DNA from: Kordiimonas aquimaris
GTDB lineage: Bacteria > Pseudomonadota > Alphaproteobacteria > Sphingomonadales > Kordiimonadaceae
Length of the DNA: 64,000 nucleotides
Assembly (NCBI RefSeq): GCF_025574485.1
Contig: NZ_JAOBPO010000002.1
Coordinates: 312,501-376,500, forward strand
Direction: 5' to 3'
The notes under the pieces: generated by a model
What the model was told of the DNA's origin: nothing
The model's database searches: none
Seen by the model: only the letters and a program-made list of their open reading frames with translations
Translations under genes and position numbers: made by a program
Shown: positions 1-8,311 of the stretch, piece after piece
Numbering within the stretch: the first letter of the stretch is position 1
How the letters are laid out: each line of letters opens with the position of its first letter

Positions 1-3000
1 ACGGACGGCGCCGGTGTGACCATTGCAGATTTATTGATGGTCAATAACGGCGTAACTATTACCGAGAACCTGACCGTCGGTTCCGCTCAAACAGGAAGCG
101 GAAAAGTTGATATTAAATCTGGTGCAGATGCGTTTTCGGTTTTGGCGTTTTCAGATGATGTGCAGGATCGCGGACAGATAAGATATAACCATGCAACTGA
201 TACGCAGGAATTTCTCACATCTCAAGGCGTAAGGGCAACGCTGAGCGATACTGATTTTGCTGTAAACTCTGATAACGCTACCTTCGCAGGTGAGTTAAAT
301 GTCAATGGTTTTCAAATGACAATAGGGCAAACAGGCGGTGCAGCTTCTGGCTCGATTTTCAATATTAATGGATGGAACGGGCTGTCTGCCGTAAGCAACA
401 GATTAGTAGGCCTGGGGACAATAAATGGCGGGCTGAGAATTGATATAAACGGTGTTAATGCCGTTACGGCTTTTGAGCAAGATCTGGTTAGTGTGAATAC
501 TGATCTCATTATTAGCGGTAATGCTCGGTTTAAAAATCTGGCAGTTAAAGATTTCGGAATAGAAGGGCTTTCGGATACTGGAGCGCCTGTTTACGGCGGC
601 GGCACATCGGGTGGTTCTTTTGGGGCAAACATTCAGATGTTTGCTGAAAACCATGTAACGTCTGCCAATGATATGAGCTTCAGGGGTGGTAATGTAGCGT
701 GGGCTCGATGGGATGACAGCCGTAGAGAATTCACGTTAACTGGTGAATTAATCACAACAGGTGATGTAAGCGCGACACGCTTTTTAATTGCATCGGAAGC
801 AACGGTTGCCAAGGGTGGTATCAAGAGTGCGATTGGTACCGAGCCAATCACATTTATGGATGTAACGACCGGAGGTCAGCACAGGATAGGGGCATACTCT
901 TATGGTGCCAGCGCATGGCAAGACCTGGACATTAATAATTCTGCTATTTCCATAGATGGACCAACAGGGATCATCACCATAGGTGGAGATAGAATTACGA
1001 GAAATGTTAATGATGACCAATTTGTACTCGCTGGCGGCGACACTGCACATAAGGGCGGCAACATATTTCTTTTTGGTGAGTTTCATCCGACAAACCCTGG
1101 AGACATACTCCTGCGTAGTAACGCCGCTAATGTTATGTTTTATGACGCCAGCGATACTTTGTTCAGGTTTTATGAAGATGTTGCCATAGACGGGACTGCG
1201 ACTTTTTCTAGTGACATTAATGTTAACGGTGTTGCTGCCCTTAAAGGGCGAACAGAAGTCGGTATGTTAAGCACCACGGGTCAGTATGCAGTAACGTATA
1301 ACCCCGACACCTCGGGGAGTTCTGTCTTTCACACCTTAGTTTCTTCAGGGAAAATGTTTTGGTATACAGGTTCTGACCCATACTCAAGCCCGCAAGAGCA
1401 AATGAACTTAAGTAATGCAGGAAATCTAACAGTTTCTGGCGCTATGACTTCTGGTGCGAATATTATTTCGACCACTAACTTTAGAGGTGGTGTAGGAGCG
1501 GCTGCTGTGCCAACACATTCCTTCACAGGCCATACCGATATGGGGGCCTATGTGCATTCTGCTGATGTATACGGTATCAGCGTTGGAGGTGCTGCGCAGT
1601 TTACTTTAAGTACGTCTACAGCAGATTTCCTAGGTAACGAGATTATTGGAGCCGCATCGCTGCATGGGGATAGTACCGCTTCGGCGTTAGACATATACAG
1701 TGGACCAGACACGTCTGGTGCTAATATTCTTTTATACGGCAGTACTCACAGCACTAAGGCAAACGACCTTTTGTTCAGAACGGGCTCTACCGATAGGCTA
1801 CAGTGGGATAACAGCGCCGCATATTGGGATTTTAAAAACACCAACTTGTTCAACATTAACGTAGTAACTGCCAACACTATTCGTGGTGCTGCAAGCGCTG
1901 CGAGTAGTCCTACATTTTCTTTTAGCAACGACACCGACACAGGTTTTTTTAGTAAATCCGACGGGCAAATTGGCATCTCAGCAAACACTGTAGAACGCGC
2001 GGTGTTTGGTGCCACAACTGGCGTGACAGGCAATCGCGGCCTTTGGGTAAATGATGGGTCAGACTTTAGTCTCGCAGTTGGTGGCGATAGTGACGGAACT
2101 GACCTGACCAACGCTCAACTGAAAGCTGCTCGTGTTGGAATGCCTCATTATCTAAATTCAGAAGAAATGGTTACTGCGTTCTTTATGGCTTCCGATGCCT
2201 CTAATAACACCTTAAATCTTGGCGGCGGCTCTATATTGGGTAATGCCGCAACCGCATTTAATGTTTACACAGCATCTGACATCACAACCCTACAAGGGAC
2301 TTTAAGACTATCTATTAGCAGCGGAGGCGCTGCTAATTTCCAAGGTAATAATGTGAGTGGGGTAGAGGTTCTTACTCTTAATAATGAGATCAGACTACCC
2401 AATGGTTCAGCAGGTGATCCTTCTTATACTTTCTCGAATGAAGATAGTACGGGTATATACCTGCCAGCAGCAGGGGAATTATCCTTCACTGTTGGTGGTG
2501 CCAGAACGGTATATCTCACGAGTACAGCCGCTAATTTCGAGAATGACATAGTGGTGGCGGGGAGCATACTCAGCAACAATAGTACGGGGGGAATAGTAGT
2601 CGGCTCAGACCTTGCGACAGGTGCCGGTGCCAATCTTGTCATGTATCCCGCGTCTCATGCGTCCACACCAAATGACATAGCGTTTAGAAGAAATAGTACC
2701 AACATATTACTGTTTGATGCGTCGACGGACGAGTGGAATTTCCAAGGTAACGATATTAGAACTACAGGTGCTGTAGAAGTAGGTGTAATTACGGGTTCAG
2801 ATACGACAGGTGCTTTAGATATTTACGGGGGAGAAGGAAGTACTGGTGCAAATCTTTTATTGTATGCGAGTGGTGCGGCAGACGCCAACGACATACTATT
2901 TAGAACGGGAGCCACAGCGCGTTTGCGTTGGGACAACAGTGCTGCTGAATGGAACTATCAAAGTAATAGAATTACGGGTCTCACAGAAGTAACACGAGGG

Positions 3001-3771
3001 ACTGCAGCTTCAGCAGTGTACGTTTCAGGCGGATCTACCAGTTCATTAGGCGGTAACCTCATTTTATACGGAGAGAGCCACGCAACGCAAGCAAATGACA
3101 TTCGGCTTAGGGCGGGTGCTTTGGATGCGTTAAATTTTGACCATTCGGCAGCAGCATGGAATTTCAGAAGCAACCTCATTACCGGCGTGAGTAGCTTAAC
3201 TGTTGCTGCGGCAGGCAACGCTGCTGATGTGAATATCCAGCGCAGTAATTCAGGCGTCGCAGGTAATGGGATTGGTTCACTCAAGTGGCTAAACTCTGCT
3301 GGAAGCCTTAGAGGGCGAATTTCTGCCAACTTTGACACTGACACTGCATCGTCGGTCATTACTGTTTCGCCCACAAACACAAGCGGGGTGGCTGTTGATG
3401 TTTTATCTCTGAGCAGCGCAGGAGCGGATTTCCAGGGCAGCAATATAACTGATGTCGGTAAATTTAACCTGGGCGCGCCAACTGATCTGACAATCACCGC
3501 AGGTCAAATCTTGGTTAGCCGGGCTTTTCATATCATTGATACAGAGAACGATGACCCTGTTGATGATTTACAAAACATTATCGGCGGTGCGGAAGGTGAT
3601 GTGCTTATCATCTCGATAGCAAGTGATAGTCGACCCATTACCGTCAAACATAATGATAGCGGTAATATAAAATGCGGTACCGACTTCACCATGATCAGCA
3701 TTCACGACACAATGCAGTTGATGTTCAAATCAGGTTATTGGATCGAGGTTTCTCGGTCTAGCAATGGCTAG
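1..3771 (+). CDS. Phage tail fibre / receptor-binding protein (5' end outside window)
   Basis: Very long, beta-rich, Asn/Gly/Ser/Thr-rich protein of at least 1256 residues, as expected for a trimeric phage fibre. A GTG lies at 16, but the frame is open to base 1 and the repeats look continuous, so the gene probably starts upstream. Two repeat families are visible. Six copies of a roughly 45-residue unit begin with G-[AG]-N-[LI]-x-[LM]-[YF] and contain ANDIxFR and WD-x-S; they start near 619, 1051, 1717, 2626, 2842 and 3049. Three copies of a unit with P-x-[FY]-S-F, DTG-[FY] and a following I-x-x-x-GG lie near 1506, 1906 and 2416; this second unit is common in phage fibres. The last ~90 residues are non-repetitive and may be the receptor-binding tip. 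The fibre call is strong; host target is unknown. Confidence 0.8.
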   Translation, partial: TDGAGVTIADLLMVNNGVTITENLTVGSAQTGSGKVDIKSGADAFSVLAFSDDVQDRGQIRYNHATDTQEFLTSQGVRATLSDTDFAVNSDNATFAGELNVNGFQMTIGQTGGAASGSIFNINGWNGLSAVSNRLVGLGTINGGLRIDINGVNAVTAFEQDLVSVNTDLIISGNARFKNLAVKDFGIEGLSDTGAPVYGGGTSGGSFGANIQMFAENHVTSANDMSFRGGNVAWARWDDSRREFTLTGELITTGDVSATRFLIASEATVAKGGIKSAIGTEPITFMDVTTGGQHRIGAYSYGASAWQDLDINNSAISIDGPTGIITIGGDRITRNVNDDQFVLAGGDTAHKGGNIFLFGEFHPTNPGDILLRSNAANVMFYDASDTLFRFYEDVAIDGTATFSSDINVNGVAALKGRTEVGMLSTTGQYAVTYNPDTSGSSVFHTLVSSGKMFWYTGSDPYSSPQEQMNLSNAGNLTVSGAMTSGANIISTTNFRGGVGAAAVPTHSFTGHTDMGAYVHSADVYGISVGGAAQFTLSTSTADFLGNEIIGAASLHGDSTASALDIYSGPDTSGANILLYGSTHSTKANDLLFRTGSTDRLQWDNSAAYWDFKNTNLFNINVVTANTIRGAASAASSPTFSFSNDTDTGFFSKSDGQIGISANTVERAVFGATTGVTGNRGLWVNDGSDFSLAVGGDSDGTDLTNAQLKAARVGMPHYLNSEEMVTAFFMASDASNNTLNLGGGSILGNAATAFNVYTASDITTLQGTLRLSISSGGAANFQGNNVSGVEVLTLNNEIRLPNGSAGDPSYTFSNEDSTGIYLPAAGELSFTVGGARTVYLTSTAANFENDIVVAGSILSNNSTGGIVVGSDLATGAGANLVMYPASHASTPNDIAFRRNSTNILLFDASTDEWNFQGNDIRTTGAVEVGVITGSDTTGALDIYGGEGSTGANLLLYASGAADANDILFRTGATARLRWDNSAAEWNYQSNRITGLTEVTRGTAASAVYVSGGSTSSLGGNLILYGESHATQANDIRLRAGALDALNFDHSAAAWNFRSNLITGVSSLTVAAAGNAADVNIQRSNSGVAGNGIGSLKWLNSAGSLRGRISANFDTDTASSVITVSPTNTSGVAVDVLSLSSAGADFQGSNITDVGKFNLGAPTDLTITAGQILVSRAFHIIDTENDDPVDDLQNIIGGAEGDVLIISIASDSRPITVKHNDSGNIKCGTDFTMISIHDTMQLMFKSGYWIEVSRSSNG

Positions 3772-3888
3772 GCATTTTTGCTCGCCAACATAATCAAGCC
3801 TGCGTTCAGACTAACTTATAAATGAATTCAATCATGCCGTGCTCATTGTGAGGCGGTAAATCTTACTGCCAATAAAAGGAGTATAACC

Positions 3889-4098
3889 ATGACATCACCG
3901 AAAACCATTACAACAACGGAAGGCACTGCTAACCCTATAGCACATGACGGGGCGCTTACCTCAAAGCAGGCGCAGATAATCTTGCAATTTCTACAGCGAA
4001 CACAACTTCAGGGCGCTGAAATGGCCGCATATGTTGATGCCTTCAATGCGCTTTCCGTTATAGCAAAAGCATCGTCTGCTGACGAAGCATTTGCCTAG
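3889..4098 (+). CDS. Small phage protein, function unknown
   Basis: A 69-residue protein just downstream of the fibre gene, with a clear AGGAG ribosome-binding site seven bases before the ATG. It is Thr/Ala-rich with one predicted amphipathic helix (around TSKQAQIILQFLQRTQ) and has no signal peptide or membrane segment. I do not recognise the family. Its place between the fibre and other virion genes, on the same strand, suggests a fibre-associated or virion accessory role, but this is inference from position only. Confidence 0.6.
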   Translation: MTSPKTITTTEGTANPIAHDGALTSKQAQIILQFLQRTQLQGAEMAAYVDAFNALSVIAKASSADEAFA

Positions 4099-4119
4099 AA
4101 AATTTGTCACTAACACAAT

Positions 4120-4144
4120 GCGGCTGCCTTGTATGGGCTGCCGC
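4120..4144 (+). other. Strong hairpin without a U-tract
   Basis: GCGGCTGCC and GGCTGCCGC flank a seven-base loop, giving a GC-rich nine-base stem with one central T-T mismatch. It begins 21 bases after the stop of the preceding small gene. No run of T follows, so it is not a classical intrinsic terminator; it could be a transcript-stabilising or attenuating structure. Confidence 0.3.
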
Positions 4145-4159
4145 GCGTCATCATCAATA

Positions 4160-4432
4160 ATGTCGTCTTTAAAGAAGAGCCTTATGATTTTAGCAAGCAA
4201 TAGCCTGGCTGCTGCTCCAGATGCATCGAGCAGGCAATATAATCTGTGTCGGGTCAGTCAGGGCAGCGCTTATCTGGCCAGCGTTCATGTTGCACATTGG
4301 CTTGCACAGCTCAGCCACGGTCTGTCAGCACAGCGTAGAGCCACAGTGCAACCATCTGCTCCTGTCGCCGTTATCACTGAAGCTGTCAGTGTTCAAGCAC
4401 ACGATAGTCCACCTTTTTGCCTAAAGGTCTAA
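4160..4432 (+). CDS. Doubtful small phage ORF
   Basis: The frame is open from a TTG at 4091 to a stop at 4430-4432, and ends just before the ATG of the next gene. The first reasonable starts are ATG 4160 and ATG 4184; the latter has a weak GAAGAG element upstream. The product would be Ser/Ala-rich with several cysteines and no recognisable domain. Coding is plausible because the stretch lies in a tightly packed operon, but another frame is also open (4221-4424) and no good ribosome-binding site is present. It may be non-coding spacer. Confidence 0.25.
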   Translation: MSSLKKSLMILASNSLAAAPDASSRQYNLCRVSQGSAYLASVHVAHWLAQLSHGLSAQRRATVQPSAPVAVITEAVSVQAHDSPPFCLKV

Positions 4433-4434
4433 AT

Positions 4435-4887
4435 ATGCCTTCAGTACATACATTTGTTTATCAGCAAGCCATGCGCGCTGTTTTGTTAGGTGCTTTGCCA
4501 GGGTTTGGTGGGGCTGGTTTGTCCGCGCACCTCATGACGCCAGCGTTCGTACCTGACCAAATCGGACAGGAAACTTTTGCTGATATAGCATCACATGAAA
4601 TCACCGGTTTTGACTATAGTCCGCGCCCCGTAAATGGCATTGCTGTAATCGCAGATAATGGCAGTTGGTCATTGGCGACAGACGCCATAATTTTTGGTGA
4701 TCCAGTCACAGTGCCGCCGTTTAGATTTCTAGTAATGGCTTATGGTTCAGTTGCTGCGCCAGCCTCATCAAAACAGCTTTTGATCTGCGTTGACCTTAAT
4801 CCATCAGGCAATGCGCTGGAGGCGATCAATGGTGTGCTGAAAATTGAGACGCCGCCGGCAGGGTGGCTAACAATTACATCATCATAA
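4435..4887 (+). CDS. Predicted minor virion protein near fibre adaptor
   Basis: 150 residues from ATG 4435; an AAGG lies nearby upstream, and a TTG at 4417 is a less likely start. The pattern HEITGFDY followed by alternating hydrophobic strands (VNGIAVIADN, PFRFLVMAYG, KQLLICVDL) resembles small phage structural proteins that carry an EV-x-G-x-x-Y motif and sit next to fibre-tail adaptors. Predicted all-beta, no signal peptide or membrane segment. The gene precedes the Gp77-like adaptor, which supports a virion role. The exact family is not certain. Confidence 0.5.
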   Translation: MPSVHTFVYQQAMRAVLLGALPGFGGAGLSAHLMTPAFVPDQIGQETFADIASHEITGFDYSPRPVNGIAVIADNGSWSLATDAIIFGDPVTVPPFRFLVMAYGSVAAPASSKQLLICVDLNPSGNALEAINGVLKIETPPAGWLTITSS

Positions 4888-4927
4888 CAAGAGCATATAC
4901 CTGTTCGCAATCCGGAGGCACGGCACC

Positions 4928-5209
4928 TTGACACTTTATTTAAAAGATCCACAAAGCACCGTTGATTACAGCGTTGACTGGACAACATGGCTTGTCGCCG
5001 GTGAAGCAATAACATCGACTGAATGGTCGATTACACCGAGTGACACATCGGCACCAACGCTTGGTAACATCATAGACGGTGACACAGTCCAAGGCGTTTA
5101 TGTAAGCGGCGGCATAGCAGGGCGGCGATACCACCTTACCTGCCGGATAGAAACAGATGCGGGTCGGCAAGCTGACCGAAGCCTCAGCTTACGTATTATG
5201 GAGCGATGA
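4928..5209 (+). CDS. Phage fiber-tail adaptor-like protein (Gp77-like)
   Basis: 93 residues, starting at TTG 4928, which is supported by a GGAGG nine bases upstream; no ATG fits the conserved N-terminus. The pattern is LYLKDPQSTVDYSVDWTTWL, then TSTEWSI, then VSGGIAGRRYHLTCRI and a basic C-terminus. This matches the small Ig-like adaptor family found beside capsid and connector genes in many siphoprophages. It probably joins a fibre or decoration protein to the virion. The stop overlaps the next ATG by four bases, so the two genes are translationally coupled. Confidence 0.65.
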   Translation: MTLYLKDPQSTVDYSVDWTTWLVAGEAITSTEWSITPSDTSAPTLGNIIDGDTVQGVYVSGGIAGRRYHLTCRIETDAGRQADRSLSLRIMER

Positions 5210-5790
5210 TTATGCGCATAGAAGAAGTAAGCCTCAAGGCCACCACAGCAATACTATTGGCTGAGGTGAAAGAGCATCTGCGAATTGATGGTACAGCAGA
5301 AGACGGTCAGTTAAATGCTTTTATCGCCACAGCAGAACGAATGATAGAAGCCACCACAGGTTTGGCACTTATCAGCCGCCAATTTGACGTATATTTGAGT
5401 GAATTGCCAAGGCAAAATAATGGCCAATTGGTATTGCCGGTAAGGCCATTGCAAGCCGTTAATTCTATTCACTTAAAGGACAATACCGGTGCTGATATGC
5501 TATGGCCAATTAGCCAGTACATCGTGCAAACAGGTTTAACACCGTATGTATGTTTGGCCCCTCATATGCGGTGGCCTGCTATGACGGCGCAAATAGATGG
5601 TATTCGTATTAATATTACCGCAGGATTTGGTGCAGACTGGAATGCCGTTCCTGCAGATATTCATCAGGCGCTGTTACTCTTGATTACAACACTTTATTTT
5701 AATCGCGGTGATAGCAATCAAATACATGATGTGATGAAATCGTCAGGAATTATGGCACTTTTGTCACCATACAAGCGGGTGCGATTATGA
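5206..5790 (+). CDS. Phage head-tail connector (gp6 / phiE125 gp8 family)
   Basis: 194 residues. The N-terminal half has the family pattern LAEVKEHLRID, then a helix with IATAERMIEATTGLALISRQ, then a short beta region with LPVRPLQAV. The C-terminal part has ITAGFGADWNAVPADIHQALLLL and YFNRGD, typical of connector proteins that form the ring beneath the portal. It corresponds to the GTA head-tail adaptor. ATG 5206 overlaps the preceding stop; a second ATG at 5212 is also possible. It is followed by a four-base overlap with the next connector gene. Confidence 0.85.
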   Translation: MIMRIEEVSLKATTAILLAEVKEHLRIDGTAEDGQLNAFIATAERMIEATTGLALISRQFDVYLSELPRQNNGQLVLPVRPLQAVNSIHLKDNTGADMLWPISQYIVQTGLTPYVCLAPHMRWPAMTAQIDGIRINITAGFGADWNAVPADIHQALLLLITTLYFNRGDSNQIHDVMKSSGIMALLSPYKRVRL

Positions 5791-6143
5791 GATCAGCTAT
5801 GAATTCAGGGCTTGGTCAGATGCGGCACCGTATCAGTTTAATGCGCGAAGAGTATCACCAAGGCGCGGGTGGACGCTTGGTTAAAACAACGCCGATTATT
5901 GCAGATGTCTGGGCAAGCATTGCCGATAGTACTGTAGACCTTGTCAACCGTGCAGACACACAGAAACAAAATACGGGGCTGACGGTAACTATGCGTTACT
6001 GCGAAACCTCTATGACTGCCAGTCATGCACGCTTAGGCGGCACCATGTACCGTATAACAACAAAACAAAAACATGGCTTTTTGAACCCTTCATTAGAGAT
6101 GCAGATGAGCCGCACCGATGTACAGAAAGGAAGCGTGTCATGA
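5787..6143 (+). CDS. Phage head-tail joining protein (SPP1 gp16 / HK97 gp10 type)
   Basis: 118 residues. The N-terminus GLGQMRHRISLMRE is followed by GRLVKTTP and VWASIAD, the usual opening of the head-tail joining family (head closure protein). The middle has a strand with LTVTMRY, and the end a GTMYRITTKQ segment. It lies between the gp6-type connector and the tail terminator, exactly where the head closure protein is found in siphophages and GTAs. Four-base overlaps on both sides show one coupled operon. Confidence 0.8.
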   Translation: MRSAMNSGLGQMRHRISLMREEYHQGAGGRLVKTTPIIADVWASIADSTVDLVNRADTQKQNTGLTVTMRYCETSMTASHARLGGTMYRITTKQKHGFLNPSLEMQMSRTDVQKGSVS

Positions 6144-6559
6144 CAAGCCTTGTTGCACACACACTGCAGGAGGTGGTTTTTGCGGCGCTTACGTCAGACA
6201 TAACGCTCTCGCAGCGTGTTCATGGTATATATGACCAGCCAATAACCGATGCTGCATTTCCTTATGTTGCTATGGGCGAAACAAGCATTGCGCCTGGTTT
6301 AGTGAAAGACAGGGTAGGTGCGCGCATCACTTTTGAAATTATCGTCTGGTCCAACGAGCCTAGCCAGATGGAAGCCAAAGAACTGATGGCCATTGTTGAT
6401 AATGTATTTGTTGGCGGCGAACTGGAAACGTTGGCTTTTGATCTGTTGCAAATCAGGTTGCAGAACGCCAGTGTTGTGCGCCAGTTTAACGAAGAGGGCA
6501 GTTTGTACCGTGGTCGCATGAGCTACACAGCTCAGGTTTATGAGCGCGTCAGCGTTTAA
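6140..6559 (+). CDS. Tail terminator protein (DUF3168 family)
   Basis: 139 residues. The features are an N-terminal helix (LVAHTLQEVVFAALTSD), then VHGIYDQP, AAFPYVAMGE, then FEIIVWS and a C-terminal SYTAQVYE strand. This is the DUF3168 pattern of GTA gp8-like proteins, which cap the tail tube at the head end and stop its growth. The call is supported by its place between the head closure protein and the major tail protein. Its stop overlaps, tail to tail, the end of a minus-strand gene by four bases. Confidence 0.8.
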   Translation: MTSLVAHTLQEVVFAALTSDITLSQRVHGIYDQPITDAAFPYVAMGETSIAPGLVKDRVGARITFEIIVWSNEPSQMEAKELMAIVDNVFVGGELETLAFDLLQIRLQNASVVRQFNEEGSLYRGRMSYTAQVYERVSV

Positions 6560-6837
6560 ATGGCCGAAGGGCCCTGCGTGTGTTGCTCGGTAGCAGGTGC
6601 ACAGCTGCTACATCGTTTGGTTTTCGTTTTGTCAATATAAGCTTCATACATATTGAGCGAATAATAGTGCCCACAACGCTTACAGCGTTCTCTTTTCGAT
6701 TGTACAATAAAACCGGCAAAAACCAGACAGGCAACAACCAGTAAGCTTATGGCAAACCAGTGCACATCAGCCTGAATTGCTGCAGGCAGGGCAACTAGAA
6801 ACAGGAATACACCAAGTATTTTGTCGAAAGTTTTCAT
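6556..6837 (-). CDS. Small membrane protein with Cys-pair motifs, probable moron
   Basis: 93 residues with two predicted membrane segments (about residues 8-24 and 27-46), then a basic loop (SKRERCKRCGHYY) and a second pair KRCSSC. The CxxC pairs at about 52-55 and 76-79 could bind zinc. It is transcribed against the surrounding tail genes and its stop overlaps the end of the tail terminator gene. Such placement is typical of independently transcribed morons expressed from the prophage. The ribosome-binding site is weak. Function unknown. Confidence 0.5.
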   Translation of the reverse strand: MKTFDKILGVFLFLVALPAAIQADVHWFAISLLVVACLVFAGFIVQSKRERCKRCGHYYSLNMYEAYIDKTKTKRCSSCAPATEQHTQGPSAI

Positions 6838-6985
6838 TCTGTTGTTGGCCGTATCGTGCGTTGTTTATACATCGCTCAACTTCCGATTGAGCAATCTTCA
6901 GGATAGTTAAAAATATGTTAATATTCAGTTAACGGTCATGACACAACAAGTCGAATAAACTTTAGTTTAATTTAGTTTATGTAAG

Positions 6986-7387
6986 TTACCGAGGCTCGCT
7001 TGCAGCAAGTGCCGAGCATTCACGTTGTATCTCAGTCATCATCGCTGAAATATTGACCATGTCAGGATATTTGTCTGAAAAACCAAGGGTGCGCAGTTGG
7101 TCTTTCCTGGCCTGCAAGTCATATAAACGGGTTTCACAGTTTGTGAGTTCGGACGCGCCGATAATAGCAGCGGCATTGTCTTGTAGTACAGCAACCGCAA
7201 CGGCTTCTAATATTTTTTGCATTTCAAGAGTGCTGGCTTTCAGCTCTCGGATTTCGGATTTCAATTCCATAATCTGAGACTCAAGGCGACGTTGTTCCAT
7301 ACTGTCTTGTTGGGTATATGCCGGTGATGCAGTGGCCACGGCTATTACGGTAATAGCTATGAATGATAATGAAATTTGTTTCAGCAT
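6986..7387 (-). CDS. Secreted coiled-coil protein, probable moron
   Basis: Start ATG 7387 was chosen because an AAGGG lies eight bases upstream and the product then opens with a signal peptide (MLKQISLSFIAITVIAVATA, cleavage near the SPAYT-Q region). The mature part is a long heptad-like helix with Glu/Leu-rich sequence (RRLESQIMELKSEIRELK) followed by a second helix with a Cys near ELTNCETR and another near the end. It would lie in the periplasm. It sits on the minus strand within the tail operon, beside the other minus-strand gene, with a 148-bp AT-rich gap between them. Function unknown; a role in lysogen surface change or exclusion is speculation. Confidence 0.55.
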   Translation of the reverse strand: MLKQISLSFIAITVIAVATASPAYTQQDSMEQRRLESQIMELKSEIRELKASTLEMQKILEAVAVAVLQDNAAAIIGASELTNCETRLYDLQARKDQLRTLGFSDKYPDMVNISAMMTEIQRECSALAASEPR

Positions 7388-7546
7388 AACGGCGACCCTT
7401 TCGTGAACATATTCTGATGCCCTTTGCACTTTGTTTTAAAGCACAAGGTTTGAAGCAAATATCAGCATACACCCTAGGTGCTATATTCACCAACATGTGA
7501 TTATTAACACCATTTCAATAACTTACACAAATCAAAGGAGACGTGC

Positions 7547-7954
7547 ATGTCTGCACAAAAGGGAAAAGAGCTGCTGTTGGCGGTTAATGACGGCACCGGC
7601 ACATATGAAACCGTTGGTGGTTTCACAAGTAATGACTTCGATATTAACGGTCAGGCTGTTGACATCACCAGCAAGGACTCAGGTGGTTTTCGGGCAGCGC
7701 TTGACGGCGGCGGTATCGTCTCCATAAGTACCAATGCCAGCGGTGTTTTCATGGACGATGAAAGCTTTGAACGTGTACACGCTGCGGCACTCTCGAATAG
7801 CCATCTTGACTGCCGTATCACACTGCCTGATTTCATGACCTACACCGGCCCTTTCACCGTAACATCACTCAGCCTTAGCGGCGGTATTGAAGACGCTGTG
7901 CAATACAGTATCAGTCTGGAATCTGCGGGCGTAATTACCACTGCAACAATTTAA
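7547..7954 (+). CDS. Major tail tube protein
   Basis: 135 residues with a strong AGGAGA ribosome-binding site. The opening MSAQKGKELLLAVND, then TYETVGGF and DITSKDSGGFRAAL, followed by the beta strands around LPDFMTYTGPFTVTSLS, is the pattern of phage major tail proteins of the TP901-1/GTA gp9 type. It polymerises into the tail tube. The gene follows the tail terminator (after the two minus-strand genes) and precedes the tail assembly chaperone, as expected. Confidence 0.85.
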   Translation: MSAQKGKELLLAVNDGTGTYETVGGFTSNDFDINGQAVDITSKDSGGFRAALDGGGIVSISTNASGVFMDDESFERVHAAALSNSHLDCRITLPDFMTYTGPFTVTSLSLSGGIEDAVQYSISLESAGVITTATI

Positions 7955-7963
7955 GGGCATATT

Positions 7964-8311
7964 ATGGCAAAGACAATCAGTGGTGAAACCAGCCTTATGG
8001 TGGGTCGCCGTAAGCGCAGGCTAAGGCTGGATATCGGTACGATGATGGATTTGGAAGATCATTTCGGTATGGGGCTAGTCCCTTTTTTGACTGAACGTTT
8101 TCCGCAGTTCCGTCTCAAGGATCTGGCCGTTTTGTTTCTGGCAATGACAGGCGGTGACTTTGGCGATGAAGCAGCAGTGAAACGTGCCGGCGCCTCAGTT
8201 GTTAAAGGGGGTATCGCCGATGCTGCCACAGCAATATCGAAATGCCTTGAGGCAACATTGTCTCCCTCTTCAGCTGATGAACAAAAGAGGCATGTGCCGG
8301 GAAAGCCATAA
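7964..8311 (+). CDS. Tail assembly chaperone, short form (GTA TAC family)
   Basis: 115 residues. The pattern is RRKRRLRLDIGTMMDLEDHFG, then a helix with LKDLAVLFLAMTGG and a C-terminal ATAISKCLEATL. This is the GTA gp10-like tail assembly chaperone family, related in role to lambda gpG. The chaperone coats the tape measure protein before tube polymerisation and is absent from the virion. A GGGAAAG slippery heptamer lies two codons before the stop and should send a fraction of ribosomes into the -1 frame to make a longer form. Confidence 0.8.
   Translation: MAKTISGETSLMVGRRKRRLRLDIGTMMDLEDHFGMGLVPFLTERFPQFRLKDLAVLFLAMTGGDFGDEAAVKRAGASVVKGGIADAATAISKCLEATLSPSSADEQKRHVPGKP
8299..8305 (+). other. 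Programmed -1 ribosomal frameshift site GGGAAAG
   Basis: The heptamer reads G GGA AAG in the chaperone frame, followed by CCA and the TAA stop. It fits the X-XXY-YYZ rule and is the same heptamer used at the lambda G/GT frameshift. After a slip the next codons are GCC ATA AAG, leading into the open frame that ends at 8544. I did not find an obvious downstream pseudoknot, which lambda does not need either. Confidence 0.75.

Noticed and set aside
2958-3497. A 179-codon open frame on the minus strand under the fibre gene
   Set aside because: It is a composition effect of the repeat-rich fibre gene on the other strand and has no start signal.
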